NCBI RefSeq assembly: GCF_003696315.1
Contig: NZ_RFFN01000001.1
Location: 434,001 to 498,000 of the forward strand
Source of the DNA: Pseudomonas songnenensis
Lineage (GTDB): Bacteria > Pseudomonadota > Gammaproteobacteria > Pseudomonadales > Pseudomonadaceae
DNA length: 64,000 nt
Direction: 5' to 3'
Both the position numbers and the translations under genes were made by a program. The notes beneath the pieces were generated by a model. The model saw nothing but the letters and a program-made list of their open reading frames with translations. It was not told the origin of the DNA and did not search any database. Below, in pieces: positions 58,350 to 64,000 of this stretch. Position 1 is the first letter of the stretch; the number at the start of each line of letters is the position of its first letter.

Positions 58350-59330
58350 ATGGACAACACCCAACCGATCATCGTCAAGCGGGTCAAGAAGGTCGCTGGC
58401 GGTCATCACGGCGGCGCCTGGAAGATCGCGTTTGCCGACTTCGCAACGGCGATGATGGCGTTCTTTCTGGTGATGTGGCTGATGAGCTCGGCCACGCCGG
58501 AGCAGAAGAAACTTATCTCAGGCTACTTTCAGGATCCGATTGGCTTCACCGAGAGCGCCAGCCCGCATGTGATCGATCTGGGCGGCACGCCGACGCCATC
58601 GCCGGATCGCACCCTCAACCCGGAGCTGGAACCAGCCCAGAGCGAGGCGCAGATCGACGCCCAGCAGGCCGAGACCTTCGCCGAGCAGATCGAGCGCGAA
58701 CGCCTCGAGCTGCTGCTCCAGGAGCTGCAGAACAAGGTTGATGAGAATCCCGAGCTGCAGAAGTTCAAGGACCAGATCCTCTTCGAAATCACCCAGGACG
58801 GCCTGCGCATTCAGATCATGGATGCCGAGAACCGGCCGATGTTCGCCCTTGGCAGTGCGCAGCTGCAGCCGTATTTCGAAGACATTCTGCTGGCGCTGGT
58901 CGACACCATTGCGGCTGTGCCGAACAAGATCAGTATCAGCGGCCATACCGATGCCAAGCCGTATTCTGGGCGCGGTGATTTCGGCAACTGGGAGCTTTCA
59001 TCGGGCCGCGCCAATGCCGCGCGCCGCACGCTGGTAATCGGCGGCTATCCCGAAGAACAGATCGCAAGGGTGGTGGGCTATGCGTCGTCGGCGTTGTTCG
59101 ATCGCAAGGATCCCTTCAATCCGGTCAACCGCCGTATCGACATCCTGGTGCTGACCAAGAAGGCGCAGCGTTCGATCGAGGGTGAGCAATCTGACGCGGT
59201 CGAAGGTGCGGTGCCGGCGGAAGGCGCCGCACCGGTGGTGCAGGAACCGCTACAGGCGCCCCAGCTGCGCGAGCGGCTGAACATCTTCGAAGACGGCGTG
59301 TTGCAGTTCAGCCAGCCCGGCGGACGCTAA
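58350..59330 (+). CDS. motB: flagellar stator protein MotB
   Basis: The peptidoglycan-anchoring stator subunit. The 326-residue protein has one transmembrane helix preceded by HHGGAWKIAFADFATAMMAF, in which D30 is the proton-carrying aspartate. The plug/linker region is Glu/Gln-rich (LERLELLLQELQNKVDENPE-like, about 100-140). The OmpA-type peptidoglycan domain has ISGHTDAKPYSGRGDFGNWE near 193-212 and VNRRIDILVL near 257-266. It pairs with motA, and its stop is 8 bases from the convergent rsgA stop. Confidence 0.95.
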   Translation: MDNTQPIIVKRVKKVAGGHHGGAWKIAFADFATAMMAFFLVMWLMSSATPEQKKLISGYFQDPIGFTESASPHVIDLGGTPTPSPDRTLNPELEPAQSEAQIDAQQAETFAEQIERERLELLLQELQNKVDENPELQKFKDQILFEITQDGLRIQIMDAENRPMFALGSAQLQPYFEDILLALVDTIAAVPNKISISGHTDAKPYSGRGDFGNWELSSGRANAARRTLVIGGYPEEQIARVVGYASSALFDRKDPFNPVNRRIDILVLTKKAQRSIEGEQSDAVEGAVPAEGAAPVVQEPLQAPQLRERLNIFEDGVLQFSQPGGR

Positions 59331-59338
59331 GCGGCGCC

Positions 59339-60370
59339 TCAGTAATCTGGCTCGGGCAGGCTGCTGAGAATGTGTCGGTAGCTGGCCATGCGTTGCGGCT
59401 GGATGCGGCCGTCTTCCAGCGCCTGGAGCAGCGCGCAACCGGGTTCGCGGTCATGCTTGCAGTCGCGGAAGCGGCAGTGCCCGAGCAGCTCCTGGAATTC
59501 GATGAAGCCCGCTTCGACGTCGGCCCGGCTGACATGGCCCAGACCGAATTCGCGGATGCCGGGGGAGTCGATCAGCTCGCCGCCACCGGGAAAATGGAAC
59601 AGCCGTGCCGTGGTCGTGGTATGGGTGCCTTTGCCGGTCATTTCCGACAGCGCTCCCACTCGGGTGTCGACCCCCGGCAACAGGCTGTTGACCAGCGAGG
59701 ACTTGCCGACACCGGATTGTCCAACGAAAACGCTGACATGCCCGTCGAGTCGCTCCTTGAGCGCATCCATGCCGCCACCGCCGTGGGCCGAGACCTCCAG
59801 CAGCGGATAGTTCAGCTGCCGATAGACCTCCAGCAGGCGATTCAGCGCGGCCTCGTTCTGATCGTCGATCAGGTCGACCTTGTTCAGCAGCAGCAAGGGT
59901 GTGATGCCGGCGTGCTCCGCGGCAACCAGATAGCGATCGATCAGGTTGGCGTGGGGCTCGGGCAGCGGCGCGAAGACGATGACGATCAGGTCGACGTTCG
60001 CCGCGACCGGCTTGAGCTGGCCGCGGGTGTCCGGGCGGCAGAGTTCCGAATGGCGCGGCAGCTGCGCGACGATGACGCCGATGCCCTGGTTGCCGGGGCG
60101 CCAGACCACGCGATCGCCAGTGACCAGGGCCGGCAGGTTGGCGCGCAGGTGGCAGCGGAACACCTGGCCGCTCTGCTCACCTTCCAGCGCCTCGACCTCG
60201 ACCTGCACGCCGAAATGCGCAATGACGAGCCCGGTCTGTTCCGGGCCGAGATCGCCGCCTTCGAGCTCTTCGAGCGCGCGGCTTTCACGGCGGGCAGCAC
60301 GGGCGGCGCGCTCTTCCTGAATCTTCTCGATGCGCCAGTTCTGTCGGCGGTTGAGTTGGCGTTTGGCCAT
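59339..60370 (-). CDS. rsgA: small ribosomal subunit biogenesis GTPase RsgA
   Basis: A circularly permuted GTPase that checks 30S subunit maturation. The 343-residue protein has an amino-terminal OB domain (residues about 40-110), the permuted G motifs ([11 protein letters not shown] near 158-168 as NKx[18 protein letters not shown] near 217-233 as P-loop, [10 protein letters not shown] as G3) and a carboxy-terminal zinc knuckle in [14 protein letters not shown] near 300-313. The ATG at 60370 gives [20 protein letters not shown], the normal start. It is divergent from the methyltransferase gene. Confidence 0.96.
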   Translation of the reverse strand: MAKRQLNRRQNWRIEKIQEERAARAARRESRALEELEGGDLGPEQTGLVIAHFGVQVEVEALEGEQSGQVFRCHLRANLPALVTGDRVVWRPGNQGIGVIVAQLPRHSELCRPDTRGQLKPVAANVDLIVIVFAPLPEPHANLIDRYLVAAEHAGITPLLLLNKVDLIDDQNEAALNRLLEVYRQLNYPLLEVSAHGGGGMDALKERLDGHVSVFVGQSGVGKSSLVNSLLPGVDTRVGALSEMTGKGTHTTTTARLFHFPGGGELIDSPGIREFGLGHVSRADVEAGFIEFQELLGHCRFRDCKHDREPGCALLQALEDGRIQPQRMASYRHILSSLPEPDY

Positions 60371-60493
60371 GAATTCGGTTGTCTCTGAGGTTGGTGAGCG
60401 AGTCTAGCATGCTGCAACGCGCCCACTTCGGCCTGTATGGCGTCGAAGCCGGGGGGTTAGACTGGCGTTCCATTACCCGTTCGATTGTCGGTC

Positions 60494-61871
<1,378 letters not shown>

Positions 61872-61934
61872 AAAAGGCGGCATGGGCGCCTGAGGGCTCG
61901 GGGATCGGAGTGCGGATCCACCGGGCGGGCGCCT

Positions 61935-61954
61935 GGTGGGAAGCGACTCCCACC
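61935..61954. terminator. hairpin between convergent orn and SDR genes
   Basis: GGTGGGA (61935-61941) and TCCCACC (61948-61954) form a 7-bp stem with a 6-base loop in the gap between two convergent genes. No T tract follows, so it is only a possible terminator. Confidence 0.35.
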
Positions 61955-62001
61955 CTGTGGTACCGCGATCAACAGGGCGTCTCTTGGCGAGGCGCCGACA
62001 G

Positions 62002-62643
62002 TCATTTCCCCAGCTTGCGCAACTCGTCCGATTCGACGATGCGCAGCCCGTCGCCTTCTTCCAGCGCCAGCCGCCACAGCGCACGGGCCAGGGTGCAGGT
62101 CTCGATACCGTGGTACTTGCCCGGTAGCAGCTGCGACAGGGGCGCCGCGATGCGTTCGCTCAGCCGCGGCTCCAGGCGCGGTCCGATCAGCTGGGAGGGG
62201 CGGGCGATGGTCAGCTGTGGCCAGTCCTGCTGTTGCAGCGCCGCTTCCATTTCGCCTTTGACCTTCAGGTAGAAGATCGAGCTGTCCGGATTGGCCCCCA
62301 GCGAGCTGATCACCAGCAGGTGACGCGCGCCCATCTCCTTCGCCCGGCGGGCGAATGCCAATACCAGGTCGTGATCGATGGCGCGGAACGCTTCCTGTGT
62401 GCCTGCCTGCTTGAGTGTGCTACCCAGGCAGCAGAAGGCCGTGTCGATCTCGCCGCTCAGCGTTGGCAGCAGCGCCAGCAGCTCACCAACCGGGTTGTCC
62501 AGGCGCTGATGGGCCGCCAGCGGTCTGCGTGTGGGCGCCAGCACGCGTTCGACGGTGGGTTCGTTGAGCAGTCGATCGAGCAGATGCTCGCCAGTGAGTC
62601 CGGTGGCGCCGGCAAGCAAAATGCGCTGGGGCGTCAAATACAT
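62002..62643 (-). CDS. atypical short-chain dehydrogenase/NAD(P)-binding protein (HTATIP2-like)
   Basis: A 213-residue Rossmann-fold protein. [20 protein letters not shown] near residues 9-28 is the dinucleotide-binding GxTGxTG motif of atypical SDRs such as HTATIP2/TIP30. [20 protein letters not shown] near 70-89, [20 protein letters not shown] near 113-132 with an YxxxK-like YLKVKGE, and [13 protein letters not shown] near 149-161 fit that group. The substrate is unknown. AGGAG precedes the ATG at 62643. It follows the C13 peptidase gene with a 19-base gap, so the two are probably co-transcribed. Confidence 0.82.
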   Translation of the reverse strand: MYLTPQRILLAGATGLTGEHLLDRLLNEPTVERVLAPTRRPLAAHQRLDNPVGELLALLPTLSGEIDTAFCCLGSTLKQAGTQEAFRAIDHDLVLAFARRAKEMGARHLLVISSLGANPDSSIFYLKVKGEMEAALQQQDWPQLTIARPSQLIGPRLEPRLSERIAAPLSQLLPGKYHGIETCTLARALWRLALEEGDGLRIVESDELRKLGK

Positions 62644-62662
62644 GGTCTTGCTCCTGTGGCGA

Positions 62663-64000
62663 TCATTGGGTGGCATGCCGCTGCCGCAGTTCCTGCCAGC
62701 GTTGGACGACCGTTTCCGGCGCCCAGATTTGCGGTTCCGATGCCTGATAGTCGTCGGCCTGCTCGCGTTCGGCAACCTTTGCCGCCGCCAGCGTGAAGGC
62801 TTGCACGATATCGTCGGTTTCCTGCAGCGCTTCGGCGAACAGCGCGCGACCGAAGTAGGTGAAGTCGCTCTGCTCGGAGCAGCCGAAGGACACCCGGTCG
62901 GCGCGTGCGGCAGTCATGATCAGCATGTGCTCGTTCTTCAGTGGCTCGATGAAACCACCGGAGTAGCAGGCCGAGATCACCAGCACGGTGTTCCGTCCGG
63001 CGAGCGGCGCGAGCGTCTGCGCCAGGTCGGCTGCGGGCAGGTCGTCCAGGGAAAGGCGCGGCTGGTTCAGCACCAGTTCGTGATCGGCCGAGCCATGGCT
63101 GGTGAGGTAGAGGAAGATCAGGTCTTCCTCGCCGCTGCGCTCGACCAGTGCGCGGATGGCCCGGGCCAGGTTTTCCCGGGTCGCCAGCGGGCGGTCGGCC
63201 AGATGGTCACGATGGTTGACCAGGCTGAGCTGGCCGTGAGCGGCGAAGCGCTCGGCGAGTAGCTGCTGCACGTAGTCGGCTTCGCGCATGAATACGCTCT
63301 GGCGACCGTCGCCGGCAACGGTGAGCGTGTAAAGCTCCTGCGCCGGGCTGGACGGCGGTAGCGCTTCGATGGCCTGTTCCAGCAGCGTGCCCTGATTCAG
63401 CAAGGCAAGTTCGAGCGGGTCTGGCAGCGCACGCCCCTTTTCGTCGCGAATACGCCTGTCGTTGCGCCAAATGCCGCGAAGCTCAGTGCCATCGGCCTCG
63501 GTCAGCACGCCATCGCCGTGGAAGTGGCCGAGACGGAAGCTGCCGGTATAGAAACTGCCGCCGGGGCGATCGAGGCGACCCTGACCGTGGTAGCGCCAGC
63601 CGCGGAACTGGCCGCTGTAGCGGCTGCCGTCGTCAGTGACATGCGTGCCGGTGCCAGTCAGTTCGCCCTGCACGAAGGTGCCGCTCCAGACGTTACCTGC
63701 GGTGTCTTCGTAGTGCCCCTGGCCGTGAAACTGGTCGTTTTCGAACTGGCCACTGTAGCGCTGGCCCTGCGTCGTCACGAAGCTGCCTTCGCCGTTCAGG
63801 CTGCCGGCACTGAAGTGGCCGCTGAGCTGGCCATCGGCGTCGCTGCGTGTGCCGGGGCCATCCGGCTGGCCTTTGCGGAACTGGCCGTGATGACTGAAGC
63901 CGTCGGCGTATTCCAGACTGCCCTGGCCGTGGTAGAGGTTGTCGCGGAACTCGCCTTCGTAGACGGTGCCGTCCTGGCTGAAACGTCCATGGCCATGCAT
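62663..64000 (-). CDS. MORN-repeat C13 family (clan CD) cysteine peptidase, 5' end cut
   Basis: The visible 445 residues begin inside the protein at the window edge, so the true start, probably with a signal peptide, lies outside. Residues 1-182 hold eight MORN repeats of the form YxGxFxxxxxHGxG (for example [14 protein letters not shown]). The second half (about 225-420) is a legumain/caspase-like domain with the catalytic His302 in [14 protein letters not shown] and Cys345 in [16 protein letters not shown]13-type peptidases cut after Asn or Asp. MORN repeats often bind membranes, so a membrane-associated protease is inferred. Confidence 0.8.
   Translation of the reverse strand: MHGHGRFSQDGTVYEGEFRDNLYHGQGSLEYADGFSHHGQFRKGQPDGPGTRSDADGQLSGHFSAGSLNGEGSFVTTQGQRYSGQFENDQFHGQGHYEDTAGNVWSGTFVQGELTGTGTHVTDDGSRYSGQFRGWRYHGQGRLDRPGGSFYTGSFRLGHFHGDGVLTEADGTELRGIWRNDRRIRDEKGRALPDPLELALLNQGTLLEQAIEALPPSSPAQELYTLTVAGDGRQSVFMREADYVQQLLAERFAAHGQLSLVNHRDHLADRPLATRENLARAIRALVERSGEEDLIFLYLTSHGSADHELVLNQPRLSLDDLPAADLAQTLAPLAGRNTVLVISACYSGGFIEPLKNEHMLIMTAARADRVSFGCSEQSDFTYFGRALFAEALQETDDIVQAFTLAAAKVAEREQADDYQASEPQIWAPETVVQRWQELRQRHATQ

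Noticed and set aside
61872-62001. tRNA genes after orn
   Set aside because: I looked for cloverleaf arms and a T-loop GTTCRANNC here and found none; only a short hairpin is present.

Overview
The window is chromosomal DNA of a gammaproteobacterium of the genus Pseudomonas in the broad sense. Gene content and order follow the Pseudomonas aeruginosa stretch aceE-glnE-ilvE-LPS core cluster-msbA-hldE, then waaA, then tolC-thiC-nudF-cpdA-parE-parC-serB-fimX-psd-rhdA-motAB-rsgA-orn. The loss of several P. aeruginosa genes and the position of mig-14 and dnpA point to another species (a stutzeri- or mendocina-like relative is a guess). Most of the window is high-GC with dense, often overlapping genes. 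I see no rRNA, tRNA, CRISPR array, insertion sequence or prophage.

Layout. 1-453: the start of aceE, and a divergent control region holding two operator-like palindromes. 454-4371: glnE and ilvE. 4450-13140: the conserved LPS inner-core operon waaF-waaC-waaG-waaP, three further kinase-fold genes and a carbamoyltransferase. 13127-20640: an outer-core and O-antigen attachment region. It begins with the GT4 enzyme wapH and turns AT-rich near 14.15 kb. The AT-rich part holds a kinase, several unusual glycosyltransferase candidates, a waaL-type ligase, a GT42/DUF115-like protein and an opposing kinase-fold gene. This part looks like a strain-variable cassette exchanged between conserved wapH and msbA. 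20812-26430: msbA, mig-14, dnpA and hldE, which serve lipid A-core export, peptide resistance and heptose supply. 26465-31187: a Nudix-like protein, an aldo/keto reductase, an FAD oxidoreductase, an SMR pump and waaA. 31305-35022: tolC, and thiC behind a TPP riboswitch. 35088-38843: a lipoprotein, nudF, a DUF1249 protein, cpdA and a YqiA-type esterase. 39005-45535: parE-(phytase-like esterase)-(aspartic protease)-parC, then an orphan PqiC-like lipoprotein. 45645-53872: a HAMP membrane protein with a degenerate cyclase-like domain, serB, a zinc alcohol dehydrogenase, and fimX next to a PilZ-type gene. 54035-64000: psd, rhdA, an HDOD protein, motAB, rsgA, a membrane methyltransferase, orn, an atypical SDR and a MORN-repeat C13 peptidase cut by the window end.

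How the parts work together. From 4.4 to 31.2 kb nearly everything builds, phosphorylates, decorates or exports lipopolysaccharide: hldE makes ADP-heptose, waaA adds KDO, waaC/F add heptose, and waaG, wapH and the cassette enzymes extend the core. The kinases phosphorylate it, waaL joins O-antigen and msbA flips lipid A-core. The second half is housekeeping with a second-messenger flavour: cpdA for cAMP, fimX and the PilZ protein for c-di-GMP, orn for linear dinucleotides, and motAB for motility. The most unusual parts are the AT-rich core cassette, the six kinase-fold genes (two lacking the catalytic Asp), the paired GT-N3-AC palindromes at aceE/glnE, and the SD-sequestering hairpin behind the TPP aptamer.
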